Shown here piece after piece: positions 1 through 7,549 of a DNA stretch of 64,000 nucleotides (positions are counted from its first letter, which is position 1; each line of letters begins with the position of its first letter). The DNA is from G965230065 sp965230065 (lineage in GTDB: Bacteria > Bacteroidota > Bacteroidia > Cytophagales > Cyclobacteriaceae), in contig OZ245942.1 of assembly GCA_965230065.1 (NCBI GenBank), forward strand, positions 6,200,001 to 6,264,000. The letters are read 5' to 3'. The translations under genes and the position numbers were made by a program. The notes below the pieces were generated by a model. It saw nothing but the letters and a program-made list of their open reading frames with translations, was not told the origin of the DNA and ran no database searches.

Positions 1-57
1 CAAATTAGTTTATTCAACTTCATCAAAAAAGGTGAAGGCCAGCCAAACAACTGGTAA
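1..57 (+). CDS. C-terminal end of an unidentified gene (partial)
   Basis: Frame 1 is open from the window edge for 18 codons, ending in KKGEGQPNNW and a TAA stop at 55-57. The next gene begins 55 nt downstream on the same strand, so this is most simply the tail of an upstream gene cut by the window edge. The fragment is too short to name. It could also be chance. Confidence 0.35.
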   Translation, partial: QISLFNFIKKGEGQPNNW

Positions 58-112
58 AACCCAACTCGTATTCACTCAAGAAAAATAATTATAAAATCAA
101 AATAACAGGACA

Positions 113-493
113 ATGACAACACAACAAAAGAAGAAATTGACAACCCGGGACGTTGCAAACCGATTCTATGAGCTTGCCCTGCAAGGAAAATGGTTTGAAA
201 TCCAGGATGAATTTTTTTCGGAAAATGTCAGGAGCATTGACCCACCAAATTCTCCGTATTTTGGGTATGCGGAAGGCAGGGCTGCCGTTCGCAAAAAAGG
301 GGAAGATTTTGTGCAACGGGTAGAGGCAGTTCATAGCGACAATACAAGTGCACCCGTGGCAGCCGGTAATCATTTTGCGGTAGGAAGGGAATTAGATCTT
401 ACGGTTGAAGGCCATGGAAGAATCCAAATTAATCAGATCATGCTGTACGAAGTGAAGGATGGGCAGATCGTATTAGAGCAATTCTTTTATTAG
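113..493 (+). CDS. SnoaL-like / NTF2-fold protein
   Basis: A 126-residue soluble protein with no signal peptide. The order helix (TTRDVANRFYELALQGKW), a short helix-plus-strand with FFSENVRSIDPP, a GRAAVRKKGEDF segment and a final strand pair ending in VLEQFFY is the pattern of SnoaL-like/NTF2 cone-fold proteins. Family members are small enzymes or ligand-binding proteins of many kinds, so no substrate can be assigned. The ATG follows an A-rich leader (aataacaggacaATG), usual for this phylum. It stands alone before a 490-nt stretch without a convincing gene. Confidence 0.75.
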   Translation: MTTQQKKKLTTRDVANRFYELALQGKWFEIQDEFFSENVRSIDPPNSPYFGYAEGRAAVRKKGEDFVQRVEAVHSDNTSAPVAAGNHFAVGRELDLTVEGHGRIQINQIMLYEVKDGQIVLEQFFY

Positions 494-906
494 GAACCTT
501 GCACAAAGAAACATAAAGGAGGTGAAAGCCTTCTTTTTTTGTTTCAGAAAGAGCAGCGTTGGTAACAGGACTGGGTGCCGATACCGCATGGCATAGGCAT
601 CAACTACTTCGGACCGTCGCGGCGGCGAATCGCTCCGATTTTGTTTTTGCACAAGTGTCCGCCACTTTTCATACCCCCTGACCTTTTCCTCCTCCCTCCC
701 ACCCCAGGCAACATACCGGGTAATTTCAGCTTTATTTTCCCATAAAACACATAAGGTTTGCACCATGCTTTGCAAATATTGTATGCGATTTTCCAACTTT
801 TCCGTATATTCAACCCTCAAAACATAGTAAGTAATATCCTACAAGGTTAAGCAACGGTATGATCTTATTTTTCAAGAAGAATAGCGTGTTATTTCCAAAG
901 ATGGGA
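494..906. other. Intergenic stretch, no convincing gene
   Basis: The stretch between the SnoaL-like gene and the first cassette boundary. A minus-strand reading frame (about 820 to 473) starts plausibly (YTEKLENRIQYLQSMV) but turns into low-complexity residues rich in R, K and P and runs into the end of the neighbouring gene, so I regard it at best as a degraded remnant. No RNA gene or terminator was recognised. Confidence 0.4.
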
Positions 907-967
907 TATAGACGCTACTTGCTATAAAAGAAATAGACGCATAGCGTCTATACACTCGTTAGGGCAC
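907..967. repeat. attC-like half site in front of the DUF3644 cassette
   Basis: A perfect 11-bp inverted repeat, TATAGACGCTA at 907-917 and TAGCGTCTATA at 942-952, is followed at 957-967 by CGTTAGGGCAC. GTTAGGGC resembles the integron R' core GTTRRRY and is the complement of GCCCTAAC found just after the next gene (1961-1968). The left R'' core expected upstream of 907 is not clear (only a weak TTTCCAAAG at about 895), so the site may be degenerate. The DUF3644 gene starts 16 nt downstream, as usual at the left end of a cassette. Confidence 0.55.
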
Positions 968-982
968 ATTTGAGAAAAAATT

Positions 983-1954
983 ATGGCTAAAAGAAGATTT
1001 AAATCTGTTAAAGTTGAGCTACTCACAAAATCGAGAGAAGCAATGCTATCTGCAGTCCAAATTTTCAATAATCCAAATATCCAATTCAAATCTGAAAGCT
1101 TTATAGTATTATCCAATATTGCTTGGATGTATTTACTTCACGCCTATTACAGAGAAAAGAAAATCGAGTACAGATATCATAAAGTTGTAAATACAAGAAA
1201 GCGATACGATAAAACCAAAAGAGGTGCTTATAAATATTGGGAATTGGAAAGATGTCTAAATACGAAGGATAGCCCGATTGATAATGTTACAGCATCTAAT
1301 TTAAGGTTCTTAATTGGTTTGCGTCACGAAATTGAGCATCAAATGACAACGAAAATAGATGAATACTTAAGTGCAAGATTTCAATCGTGTTGCTTGAATT
1401 ATAATTTATACATCAAACAGCTGTTTGGCGATAATTATGGAATTGACCGTCACTTATCCGTTTCTTTGCAATTTTCATATATAAAAGAGGAACAAACCGA
1501 AAAATTAAAAGAGTTTACCGATTTACCAGAAAACATTTCGGCCTATATTAACGATTTCGATGAGGAATTAACTGATGAATTATACAACGATATCCGATTT
1601 TCATATCGAGTTTTATATGTTCCAAAATCAGTAAATCATAAAGGTCAAGCTGATAAAGTCATTGAGTTTATTCCAGCGAATACCCCAGAAGCTAAAGGAC
1701 TTAATAAAGAGTATGTCTTGATAAAAGAAAAAGAAAGAAAAAAACATTTACCTTCCAATATTGTGGAGTTAATGAGAGCTAAAGGTTATCCAAATTTTAG
1801 TATGTATAATCATACAACACTTTGGAAAGAAAAAGACGGAAAAAACCCTAATAAAAATCTCGGAGTTAATGTTGAAGGTGCTTGGTATTGGTACGACAGT
1901 TGGGTAAAAGAAGTTGAAAAACATTGTAAAGAGAATAAAGAAAAGTACGAATAA
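983..1954 (+). CDS. DUF3644 family protein with HEPN-like RxxxxH motif
   Basis: A 323-residue protein. Residues about 10-150 match DUF3644: LLTKSREAMLSAVQIFNNP, then ESFIVLSNIAWMYLLHAYYR, then a conserved helix with RHEIEH (R114 to H119). R-x4-H is the catalytic motif of HEPN ribonucleases, so an RNA-cleaving toxin or defence role is possible, though this is inference. The C-terminal part (residues about 255-315, NIVELMRAKGYPNFSMYN to GAWYWYDSW) looks like a separate small nucleic-acid-binding or HTH-like module. The gene is visibly richer in A+T than its neighbours and lies between two integron attC-like repeats, so it is likely a mobile single-gene cassette. No antitoxin or partner gene lies beside it. 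Confidence 0.8.
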   Translation: MAKRRFKSVKVELLTKSREAMLSAVQIFNNPNIQFKSESFIVLSNIAWMYLLHAYYREKKIEYRYHKVVNTRKRYDKTKRGAYKYWELERCLNTKDSPIDNVTASNLRFLIGLRHEIEHQMTTKIDEYLSARFQSCCLNYNLYIKQLFGDNYGIDRHLSVSLQFSYIKEEQTEKLKEFTDLPENISAYINDFDEELTDELYNDIRFSYRVLYVPKSVNHKGQADKVIEFIPANTPEAKGLNKEYVLIKEKERKKHLPSNIVELMRAKGYPNFSMYNHTTLWKEKDGKNPNKNLGVNVEGAWYWYDSWVKEVEKHCKENKEKYE

Positions 1955-1960
1955 AAACGT

Positions 1961-2156
1961 GCCCTAACAACGTATATAGCTCATAGCTAATGAGTTGCGC
2001 AATCCAAGTTGAGGCATATTTGCAAGTCCGCCAAATTTTTAATTTGGCTATATTTACGAAGAACGATAAACATAGAAATTAAAAATTTGGCTCGATCTTA
2101 ACTGTATAGCAATCGCTAATTTGCACGCTACGAGCCATATACAATACCGTTTGTGC
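1961..2156. repeat. Long attC-like element after the DUF3644 gene
   Basis: Begins with GCCCTAAC (1961-1968, an R''-type core) seven nt after the stop codon and ends with CGTTTGTGCCC (about 2148-2158, an R'-type core). Between them the outer arms pair imperfectly: TATATAGCTCATAG near 1973 against CTACGAGCCATATA near 2128. At the centre lies a perfect 15-bp inverted repeat, CCAAATTTTTAATTT at 2031-2045 and AAATTAAAAATTTGG at 2076-2090. The whole can fold into one long hairpin, as integron attC sites do, though at about 196 nt it is longer than the usual 57-141 nt. Confidence 0.6.
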
Positions 2157-2279
2157 CCAATTGGATAAAATATTACCATACTTTATTCCATTTTAGCAAT
2201 ATATCAATTACTAGAATATTCATAAATCACGCAGTATGTAACAATTATTTTCTCAGATAACCAACCAAAACTCAAGAAA

Positions 2280-2627
2280 ATGAAAAAAATTAAATTAATC
2301 AAAATTATATTATTTCTACTTTTTACTGTAGGAACCTCAATCAGTTGTAATGATACGGAGATATCGACCAGTGGAATATTGAGCATTAATTTTATCAATA
2401 ACCAAGGTGATATTCGGGTGCATATTAAACCAGCCGAAAATACCGAAATAGTCATTTGTAGTTTAGGGCTTGACAAAAATGGAAAAGCTGAAAAAGAATT
2501 AAACATCGGAAATTATTTTATTGAAGTATCCTCTTCAACATATTTTGGATCAACTGGATTTCAGATTGCTTCTGATAAGACGACACAGATATCATGGGAT
2601 TCTCGAAATATTCCAATTGTAAAATAA
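2280..2627 (+). CDS. Small hypothetical lipoprotein (cassette gene)
   Basis: A 115-residue protein with a lysine-rich start (MKKIKLIKI), a hydrophobic stretch and a lipobox-like end SISC at residues about 20-23, so it is probably a lipoprotein. The mature part of about 90 residues looks all-beta (GILSINFINNQGDIRVHI, KELNIGNYFIEVSSSTYFG), like a carboxypeptidase-regulatory or Ig-type fold. No family was recognised. The gene is the only one between two attC-like repeats (ending at 2156 and starting at 2635), so it is probably the cargo of a second cassette. The stop codon is seven nt from the next R'' core. Confidence 0.7.
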   Translation: MKKIKLIKIILFLLFTVGTSISCNDTEISTSGILSINFINNQGDIRVHIKPAENTEIVICSLGLDKNGKAEKELNIGNYFIEVSSSTYFGSTGFQIASDKTTQISWDSRNIPIVK

Positions 2628-2634
2628 CAACTGT

Positions 2635-2704
2635 GTCCAACAACTAAGGCTTCGTGTGGCCGGACCCCTATGCCTGGCCACACATGCTAGCCGGGTCGTT
2701 GTAC
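2635..2704. repeat. attC-like site (70 bp)
   Basis: GTCCAAC at 2635-2641 fits the R'' consensus RYYYAAC exactly, and GTTGTAC at 2698-2704 fits R' GTTRRRY with one mismatch. Between them lies GTGTGGCC (2654-2661) perfectly paired with GGCCACAC (2676-2683) around a 14-nt loop, with further imperfect pairing to CAACAACT on the left and GGGTCGTTG on the right. Length, core placement and imperfect palindrome agree with an integron attC. No integron integrase lies in the window. Confidence 0.7.
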
Positions 2705-2761
2705 ACCAGCAAAAAGTAACACTAGCCCTGAAAGAATGTTTATATGATTAGCTGATAACTG

Positions 2762-3346
2762 ATGCATGAGACCTTAATCCATAATATTAAAGATATTGTT
2801 CCTTTAAATGAAGAGGATATTTTGCTTATTGAAGATGCTTTTAAACCTGTGCATCTGAAGAAAAAGCAGTTTCTACTTCGAAAAGGAGAACCATCAAACC
2901 ACATGCGGTTTATAGCGGAGGGATGCGTCAAGCTATTCAATATTGATGATACAGGCAAGGAGCATATTCTTCAGTTTGGGATCAAAGGTTGGTGGGTGAA
3001 TGACCTTTATGCCTATCTTACGCAAAAACCAGCCACATTTTTCATTCAGGCAATTACCGATAGCATTATTTTGCAGGTGCACAGGAACCAACTAAACAGG
3101 CTCTTTAACCAGATCCATATGATGGATCGATTTTTCAGAATTAAAACTCAGAATGGATATGTAGCGCTTCAAGAACGAACCATTAATACGATGAGTCAAA
3201 CCGCTGAAGAGCGCTATTTTGAATTTGTAAGAAGGTATAGGGTTATGGAACAGCAGATTCCCCAATATATGATTGCCTCATATTTAGGAATAACGCCAGA
3301 GCATCTAAGCACACTTCGAAAAAACCTTGCCCGAAAGCTTTCTTAA
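2762..3346 (+). CDS. Crp/Fnr family transcriptional regulator
   Basis: A 194-residue regulator. Residues about 15-110 form a cyclic-nucleotide-binding-type beta roll (LKKKQFLLRKGEPSNHM, FIAEGCVKLFNID, ILQFGIKGWWVNDLYAYLT). A long dimer helix follows, then a C-terminal helix-turn-helix at about 160-185 (YMIASYLGITPEHLSTLRKN). The phosphate-cassette residues of true cAMP binders are absent, as in most Bacteroidota members, so the signal is unknown. It lies upstream of five same-strand small metabolic genes (3.4-6.9 kb) and could control them. The next start is 62 nt away. Confidence 0.88.
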   Translation: MHETLIHNIKDIVPLNEEDILLIEDAFKPVHLKKKQFLLRKGEPSNHMRFIAEGCVKLFNIDDTGKEHILQFGIKGWWVNDLYAYLTQKPATFFIQAITDSIILQVHRNQLNRLFNQIHMMDRFFRIKTQNGYVALQERTINTMSQTAEERYFEFVRRYRVMEQQIPQYMIASYLGITPEHLSTLRKNLARKLS

Positions 3347-3407
3347 GATACCTTAATTGATTTGATCTGCATGGTTTGAAAATTTGCACAAACAAATTAT
3401 TCAAATC

Positions 3408-4385
3408 ATGAAAAAGACAAGTTTTTTATTAGCAATGCTGCTTACAGCCCAGTTGACAACATTTGGTCAACAAAAAGAAACCGTGGGTAAAAGTCCATGG
3501 GGACCCGATGATGAAATAGGTACACTGAATCTAATGTCTGACTCCTCTCGTCTCGAGGTATTATCTCAGATCAAATCCGGTAAAACTTATGATTTAAGTG
3601 TAAAGTATTTTGTTGGCATGCCCAGCTTCCATGCGCTGGGTGATCCCAGATATCAGTACTGGCTAACCCATACGCCCCACGGTACTATCGTGGACAATCC
3701 GAACGGACTTGGCGAAGCGATGAACCGAAAGGTGAGTTACACCGGAGATGCCATCTCCATGTATACACATATGGGTACGCATATTGATGCGCTCAATCAC
3801 TTTGGATTGGACGGAAAGATTTGGAATGGCTTTACACCCGAAAAACATTTGGGTGATAAAGGCTGGAAAAAGACGGGTGCTGAGACCATTCCCCCCATCA
3901 TTGCACGTGGGGTTATGATTGACGTGAAAACTTCCAAAGGGACACTTCCACAGAACTATCGGATTACCGCAAACGATCTTCAGGATGCACTTAAAAAACA
4001 GCGCGTTGGGCTGGAGCCGGGCGATGTTGTCCTTATCCGTACAGGACAGGCCGAGTTTTATCAGGATGCCGATCACTATCTCGACAACTATCCAGGTATC
4101 AGCCTTGATGCGGTGAAGTGGCTCGTAGAAGACCAGGGTATCATGCTTCTGGGAGCAGACAACCTCAGCTTTGAGGCGTTCCCTCCTGAGCGAGATGACA
4201 ATTGGGTTCCTGTGCATACTTACCTGCTGGCAGAAAAGGGTGTGATGTTTATCGAGCAGATGTACCTGGAAGAGCTGGCTGAAGATGAAGTGTATGAATT
4301 TGCCTTCATCGCAGCTTCGCTGAAACTGAAAGGTGCAAGTGGCTCGCCATTGCGACCATTGGCTATTCCTGTCAACACCAAATAA
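3408..4385 (+). CDS. Exported cyclase family protein (kynurenine formamidase-like)
   Basis: A protein of 325 residues from the ATG at 3408; a TTG eight codons earlier would only lengthen the signal peptide. MKKTSFLLAMLLTAQ is a Sec signal peptide ending near FGQQ. The mature protein has the metal-binding signature of the cyclase/KynB family, HMGTHIDALNHF (about 121-132), with the family's HxGTHxD residues; the more usual DAPxH is DALNH here. A core such as VLIRTGQAEFY and the end LKGASGSPLRPLAI also fit. Members hydrolyse N-formylkynurenine, isatin or similar amides; export argues against a tryptophan-pathway role. It lies 7 nt before the transporter gene. Confidence 0.85.
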   Translation: MKKTSFLLAMLLTAQLTTFGQQKETVGKSPWGPDDEIGTLNLMSDSSRLEVLSQIKSGKTYDLSVKYFVGMPSFHALGDPRYQYWLTHTPHGTIVDNPNGLGEAMNRKVSYTGDAISMYTHMGTHIDALNHFGLDGKIWNGFTPEKHLGDKGWKKTGAETIPPIIARGVMIDVKTSKGTLPQNYRITANDLQDALKKQRVGLEPGDVVLIRTGQAEFYQDADHYLDNYPGISLDAVKWLVEDQGIMLLGADNLSFEAFPPERDDNWVPVHTYLLAEKGVMFIEQMYLEELAEDEVYEFAFIAASLKLKGASGSPLRPLAIPVNTK

Positions 4386-4392
4386 ACAGACG

Positions 4393-4839
4393 ATGAACAA
4401 TCCAATATTGCTTCTTCTTTCCTTTGCGGTTGGAATTATGGTGGTGATACAGGGCGGAGTAAACGCACGCCTGGGTATCCTTCTAAACAATTCCCTGCTA
4501 GCGACCTCCACGGCATTGACTATGAGTGCGAGCTTCACGCTGATAGCTGTGCTTATCACAGTCCGACAGTTCCCAAGCATGCATCAACTCAGGGAGATAC
4601 CGATGTATATGTGGGTTACCGGAGGGCTGCTGAGCTTCCTGGCGGTGACGCTTTTCTACTACATCATTCCAAGGTTAGGCATTTCCACCGCAGTGACCTT
4701 TGGTCTGGCAGGGCAGCTCATTTTCGCTGCAATTGCAGGACATTTCGGATGGTTTAACATGCCCCTGGAGCCAATCTCAGTGAAGAAGATTATGGGATTG
4801 ATTGTGATGATCTCTGGTGTGATTCTAATCAAAGCATAA
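4393..4839 (+). CDS. DMT superfamily transporter, YdcZ/DUF606 family
   Basis: Starting at ATG 4393, seven nt after the previous stop, this is a 148-residue protein of four to five hydrophobic helices. LSFAVGIMVVIQGGVNARLG at the start and LGISTAVTFGLAGQLIFAA in the second half are typical of the YdcZ (DUF606) half-size drug/metabolite transporters. It ends in a helix with GLIVMISGVILIKA. Such proteins probably act as dimers in the inner membrane; substrates are mostly unknown. A longer start 20 codons upstream would overlap the cyclase gene and has no support. Confidence 0.85.
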   Translation: MNNPILLLLSFAVGIMVVIQGGVNARLGILLNNSLLATSTALTMSASFTLIAVLITVRQFPSMHQLREIPMYMWVTGGLLSFLAVTLFYYIIPRLGISTAVTFGLAGQLIFAAIAGHFGWFNMPLEPISVKKIMGLIVMISGVILIKA

Positions 4840-4840
4840 G

Positions 4841-5566
4841 ATGAATTTAATCAAAGCAAACGTGAACAATCTGACTGCCCTCTGGAAGTCCGGAGGCCAG
4901 TTGGCCGGGCAATACATTGAGGAAGCGGGCTACCGGTTAAGCATAGCCGGAAGTGGAGAATGGCCGAACAAACTCTGGTTTACCAAACCGCTGGATACGC
5001 AGGCACTCCCTGGTATTCAACTCAAGTGGAACCTGGATGGCCTATCGCTTCCCATTTGGGGAAACGACCTAAAGCAGGAATTGATACTCAAGGCCCATGG
5101 CTTTGAAGAGAAGCTAACACAAGTTGCTATGTCAATGGGCCTGAAAGACGCACCCGCCCATGTGAAACAGGTGGTGATCCAGAAGGTAACTAACAAGCAA
5201 ACTGCCGAAACCTGGTCACGACTGTTTCAGGAAGCTTTTGGCTATGAGATAAGTGCGGAGACCGTGATGAAAACCATGGGGCATATTGCGTATTTCATTG
5301 GCAAGCATGATGAGGATCCGGTGGGTACTGCAGTGCTATTTATGGATCAGCATGACATTGCCGGCATCCACTCCATGGGAGTCATTCCTTCACAGCGCAG
5401 AAAAGGATATGCGGAAGAGTTACTCATCCACATGCTGAATATCGCCCGCATGCAAGGCGCTACGCATGCTACCCTGCAAGCTTCCGACATAGGCAAAGGG
5501 CTATACCTTAAGACTGGCTTTCAGGAAGATTTTACCATTAAAACATTTATTAAACACAAAAAATAA
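4841..5566 (+). CDS. GNAT family N-acetyltransferase
   Basis: A 241-residue protein starting one base after the previous stop. Residues about 110-240 are a GNAT domain: HSMGVIPSQRRKGYAEELL is motif A with the acetyl-CoA-binding QRRKGYA loop, followed by ATLQASDIGKGLYLKTGFQE (motif B). The N-terminal 100 residues are less conserved and resemble the extra half of double-GNAT proteins. The acceptor is unknown. Translational coupling with its neighbours suggests co-transcription with the YdcZ transporter. Confidence 0.85.
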   Translation: MNLIKANVNNLTALWKSGGQLAGQYIEEAGYRLSIAGSGEWPNKLWFTKPLDTQALPGIQLKWNLDGLSLPIWGNDLKQELILKAHGFEEKLTQVAMSMGLKDAPAHVKQVVIQKVTNKQTAETWSRLFQEAFGYEISAETVMKTMGHIAYFIGKHDEDPVGTAVLFMDQHDIAGIHSMGVIPSQRRKGYAEELLIHMLNIARMQGATHATLQASDIGKGLYLKTGFQEDFTIKTFIKHKK

Positions 5567-5572
5567 AGTACA

Positions 5573-6205
5573 TTGAATTTATTAGATAAACTCAACTGGC
5601 GTTATGCCACTAAGGTCTTTGACAATACAAGAAAGGTGTCAAATAAAGATCTCGATTTTTTAAAGGAAGCCATTCGCTTGTCTGTTTCCTCATACGGACT
5701 ACAGATGTACAAAGTGCTGATCATCGAGAATCCGGAGATCCGAAAGGAGCTTCGTAAAGCTTCTTGGGATCAGGCTCAAATTACAGATGCTTCGCATATG
5801 TTTTTATTTTGTAATTTTACCGTAAATCATGACAAGCATGTGGATGATTATATTCAACTAATCATTGATACTCATAAGTCAGCTGATAAAGCAGGACTAG
5901 AAAAGTATGCAGATTTCATCAAGTCAGCCATTAACCGAATGGAACCTATGGAGCGCAAGAGCTGGTCGGAAAAGCAAACATATCTTGCATTGAATAGTCT
6001 GATCATTGCCTGTGCCGATCGGCAGATAGATGCCTGCCCGATGGAGGGATTTGATAAGCAGGCATACAATCGTATTCTTGGACTGGATGAACTGGGGCTC
6101 AATGCCTCGGTTATTGCAGCAGTTGGGTATAGATCGCATAAAGATGAAATTCAAAAAATAAAAAAAGTCCGAAAATCATTTAAAGAATTATTTGAAACAG
6201 CTTGA
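5573..6205 (+). CDS. NAD(P)H-dependent oxidoreductase, nitroreductase family
   Basis: A 210-residue FMN-dependent nitroreductase-like protein. The N-terminus LLDKLNWRYATKVFD is typical (the conserved RYATKxFD binds FMN phosphate). Residues about 30-45 (LKEAIRLSVSSYGLQMYKV) and the late AVGYRSHKDE segment also fit the NfsB/YfkO branch. The start is TTG at 5573, six nt after the previous stop; no ATG lies nearby in frame ahead of the conserved N-terminus. The family reduces quinones, nitroaromatics or flavins. It overlaps the TTG-extended form of the next gene, which is one reason to prefer that gene's ATG. Confidence 0.88.
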   Translation: MNLLDKLNWRYATKVFDNTRKVSNKDLDFLKEAIRLSVSSYGLQMYKVLIIENPEIRKELRKASWDQAQITDASHMFLFCNFTVNHDKHVDDYIQLIIDTHKSADKAGLEKYADFIKSAINRMEPMERKSWSEKQTYLALNSLIIACADRQIDACPMEGFDKQAYNRILGLDELGLNASVIAAVGYRSHKDEIQKIKKVRKSFKELFETA

Positions 6206-6212
6206 AGAAAAA

Positions 6213-6905
6213 ATGAACAACGATATAAGAAATAAAGCAAGGCTAACAGGGGTGCTATATCTGTTAGTAATCGTATTTGCAGGTTTTAGCCAAGGTTATG
6301 TGCGTGGAACGCTTTTTATCCCAAGTGATCCTCAGGCAACCCTGGTGAACATTACCTCATCCGAAGCACTTTTCCGTCTAGGCCTGGTAAGCGATCTATT
6401 GGCTTTCATGTTAGATGCAGTCATATCAATACTACTGTATCAGTTATTGAAGTCTGTCAATAAAACGGTGGCTGCAATTACTTCTGCCTTCCGACTTCTG
6501 GCACATCCAGCCATTGCAAGTTTAAATCTCCTGAACCACTATATGGCACTACAGGCTGCCAGTGGAGGTGGGTTTATGTCCAATCTGGGAATAGAGCAGC
6601 AAGAAGCATGGACAATGCTATTCATGAATGCACATAATGCAGGTTATCTTTTGGCAGGAGCATTCTTTGGTATTCACTGTTTCCTACTGGGAATTTTGCT
6701 CTATCGTTCTGCATTTTTTCCAAAAGTGTTTGGTATTTTAATGATTGTAGCCGCTGGAGGTTATCTGCTCGAGACCTTTGGGAATTTCATGTTTCCTGGC
6801 AATGAACTTATATTAGCAAACATTGTCGGCTTTTCAGCAGCTATTGGTGAAGTATCCCTAACTTTATACTTGTTAGTTAAAGGGGCTAGAAAGAGTACTA
6901 TTTAG
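6213..6905 (+). CDS. DUF4386 family membrane protein
   Basis: A 230-residue integral membrane protein with about six transmembrane segments, starting MNNDIRNKARLTGVLYLLVI. The opening ARLTGVLYLLVIVFAGFSQGYVRG, the LFRLGLVSDLLAFMLDA helix and the late GYLLETFGNFMFPG are characteristic of DUF4386. Function is unknown; members often sit near regulators or oxidoreductases. ATG 6213 is chosen over the TTG at 6192, which would overlap the preceding gene. It is the last gene of the rightward run that began with the Crp/Fnr regulator. Confidence 0.88.
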   Translation: MNNDIRNKARLTGVLYLLVIVFAGFSQGYVRGTLFIPSDPQATLVNITSSEALFRLGLVSDLLAFMLDAVISILLYQLLKSVNKTVAAITSAFRLLAHPAIASLNLLNHYMALQAASGGGFMSNLGIEQQEAWTMLFMNAHNAGYLLAGAFFGIHCFLLGILLYRSAFFPKVFGILMIVAAGGYLLETFGNFMFPGNELILANIVGFSAAIGEVSLTLYLLVKGARKSTI

Positions 6906-6930
6906 CCGATAAAGTGAGAAAAAACTAAGC

Positions 6931-7355
6931 CGGTGCACAATTGTGTAGGCAGCCCGTGAGCCAGTAGCCCACTTGCGCCTCACGCACCACTCAGCGTACG
7001 GGCCTCGTACTGAGGCTAAATTTCTGGGTACAACTTATCACCAGGCTGGCAGACTCTTAATCTGTAAACCTCCCGATGGTATTTGGAACGAAATTAGCGT
7101 TCGGTCATTCATCACCTTGTAAGACTTCTGCCTTTATCCTTTCGGTAACAACTCGTTACCAGTAACTACTTTGGCCTCTGCCGCCGAACGGTCCCGTGAC
7201 TTCTCTTTGTAAAAAATTAAGCGAAGAGATCTCCCCAGGTAAGAACATCCGCTTCGGCCGATTCCTTCAGACCTCCAGTCGCCTAGAGCGCCCTTGCGAC
7301 TTACTAATGCTTCTGGACACTACTCCCGCACATAAGGAACCGGGCTGCGGTGCAC
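6931..7355 (-). mobile_element. Group II intron relic lacking its reverse transcriptase
   Basis: Read on the minus strand, the stretch starts GTGCACCGCAGCCCGG (group II 5' ends are GTGYG-like). Elements typical of the part before the intron ORF follow: CGACTGGAGGTCTGAAGGAA near 7280, GGGAGATCTCTTCGC near 7220, and GGCAGAGGCCAAAGTAGT near 7170. A short dead reading frame comes next, and the stretch closes with a hairpin around AGTACGAGGCCCGTACGC (about 6993-7011, domain V-like), then GTGAGGCGCA and CCTACACA, like a domain VI end. The whole is about 425 nt, with the RT/maturase ORF gone. CGGTGCAC occurs at both ends (6931-6938 and 7348-7355). The domain V-like hairpin is short, so the relic is probably inactive. 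A small hairpin, ATCTATC/GATAGAT at 7370-7387, lies just upstream on the minus strand. Confidence 0.6.
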
Positions 7356-7549
7356 CCTTTACATAAATAATCTATCTTTCGATAGATGAAAGATGCCCAT
7401 CCTGAGCACACACATCACCTGGCGTCAAGCCTTTTTTGATATGCAATTTGATGGCTTTTTGCTATCATTACTAATATTGAAACGCGAACAGAAAACGCTA
7501 TTTAGGTTGGCCTGACCGCAAGCCTTGGCATTAACATGCATAGACGACA

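Noticed and set aside
604..813. Minus-strand 69-residue open frame
   Set aside because: Same stretch in another frame, basic low-complexity tail, no recognisable domain.
473..820. Minus-strand 115-residue open frame
   Set aside because: Only the N-terminal part looks protein-like; the rest is low-complexity and it overlaps the end of the SnoaL-like gene. At most a decayed fragment.
3663..4580. Minus-strand 305-residue open frame
   Set aside because: Lies opposite the cyclase and YdcZ genes, which both have clear family motifs; the antisense frame has none.
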